Assembly: GCA_903915555.1 (NCBI GenBank)
Contig: CAIWTL010000279.1
Span: 1-5,563 of the forward strand
DNA from: an uncultured Micrococcales bacterium
GTDB taxonomy: Bacteria; Actinomycetota; Actinomycetes; S36-B12; GCA-2699445
Length of the DNA stretch: 5,563 nucleotides
Direction of reading: 5' to 3'
Shown in pieces: positions 5,139 through 5,563 of this stretch. Within the stretch, counting starts at the first letter, position 1, and each line of letters starts with the position of its first letter. The notes under the pieces were generated by a model, which made no database searches, was not told where the DNA came from, and was given only the letters and a program-made list of their open reading frames with translations. Both the position numbers and the translations under genes were made by a program.

Positions 5139-5563
5139 TCTGCCCCAGGATCTCGCCGCCCTCGACCTTGATGGCGATCGGATCCAGGCCCGTGGCGGCC
5201 GGCCCGACGAGCACCGCACCGGTGGCAGCGGAGAACTCCGAACCGTGGCACGGGCAGATGATGGTGTCGGCCGTGACCTCGTTGACGATGCATCCCTGAT
5301 GCGGACAGATGGCCGAGAAGGCGGCGAACTCCCCCTTGGTCGGCTGGGTGACCACGACCGGCGGCTCTTCGATGATCTTGCCGCCACCCACCGGCACATC
5401 CGCCACACTCGCCAGGGCCTGGCCGCCCTTGGTGTTGGCGGGAGCCGGAGACGTCGACGGCGCCGGATTGGTGTTGCTGCAGGCAGCCAGGACGCCAGCG
5501 GCGCCGACCGCGCCCGCAGCGGCGATCATGGTGCGTCGATCGATGCCGCGTCCGGAGGCGCCC
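5134..5563 (-). CDS. Tat-exported Rieske [2Fe-2S] lipoprotein (5' end outside the window)
   Basis: A single-domain Rieske protein; 142 complete codons are visible. Reading from the right edge, the frame gives GASGRGIDRRTMIAAAGAVG, a twin-arginine export motif (DRRTMI). The hydrophobic stretch ends in the lipobox LAAC, then comes a Ser/Pro/Ala/Thr-rich linker (about 20 residues). The Rieske boxes CPHQGC and CPCHGS supply the cluster ligands Cys/His and Cys/His, with the remaining two cysteines able to form the usual disulfide. The protein is therefore probably folded with its cluster in the cytoplasm, exported by Tat and anchored to the outer face of the membrane by lipid, acting as an electron carrier of unknown partner. 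The ATG at 5529 falls after RR and would destroy the Tat motif. No in-frame ATG, GTG or TTG occurs between it and the edge, so the true start is beyond 5563. It converges on the SGNH gene. Confidence 0.93.
   Translation of the reverse strand, partial: GASGRGIDRRTMIAAAGAVGAAGVLAACSNTNPAPSTSPAPANTKGGQALASVADVPVGGGKIIEEPPVVVTQPTKGEFAAFSAICPHQGCIVNEVTADTIICPCHGSEFSAATGAVLVGPAATGLDPIAIKVEGGEILGQT

Noticed and set aside
5134..5563. Rieske subunit of a cytochrome bc1-type complex (QcrA)
   Set aside because: There is no set of transmembrane helices; it is a short single domain with Tat motif, lipobox and flexible linker, unlike actinobacterial QcrA.

Overview
The window comes from a very GC-rich actinobacterium. 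The WhiA fragment, the gene order uvrC-rapZ-yvcK-whiA, strongly G/C-biased third codon positions and the Tat-type Rieske lipoprotein all fit class Actinomycetes. I cannot place it to genus from sequence alone. Coding density is very high, and no stretch longer than about 120 bases lacks a gene.

Positions 1-4382, minus strand: a tightly packed set read right to left. It holds uvrC (excision-repair endonuclease), rapZ (P-loop nucleotide-binding protein), yvcK (CofD-like cell-envelope and carbon-flux factor) and the first 183 codons of whiA (sporulation/division regulator), which runs off the left edge. The junctions are a 1-nt gap, a 4-nt ATGA overlap and a 10-nt overlap. The genes are therefore almost certainly co-transcribed and translationally coupled. 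This is a classic conserved cluster.

Positions 4383-4501: the divergent intergenic region between uvrC and a plus-strand gene. It is the most interesting part of the window. It carries a contiguous array of four 11-bp units, three of them nearly identical (ATGTCACAGCA/G), which resembles a tandem OmpR/PhoB-family operator and especially the GTCACAGCG-type repeats described for actinobacterial MtrA. A near-consensus CRP-type palindrome (CGTGA-N6-TCACA) overlaps the array. The only TANNNT -10 candidates in the gap sit just upstream of potential leaderless starts for both divergent genes.

Positions 4502-5104, plus strand: a small secreted SGNH/GDSL hydrolase with a signal peptide and an intact predicted Ser/Asp/His triad. 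Its start could instead be at 4427. Positions 5134-5563, minus strand: a Rieske 2Fe-2S lipoprotein with Tat motif and lipobox, cut at its 5' end by the right edge. These two genes converge, and an 8-bp inverted repeat containing both stop codons lies between them.

Overall the genes are ordinary housekeeping and envelope genes. I see no mobile element, CRISPR, tRNA or rRNA, and no evidence of an undescribed multi-gene system. The leads worth checking are the 4416-4459 operator array with the SGNH gene it may control, an all-GC hairpin inside whiA, and the apparent lack of a basic RNA-binding tail in RapZ.
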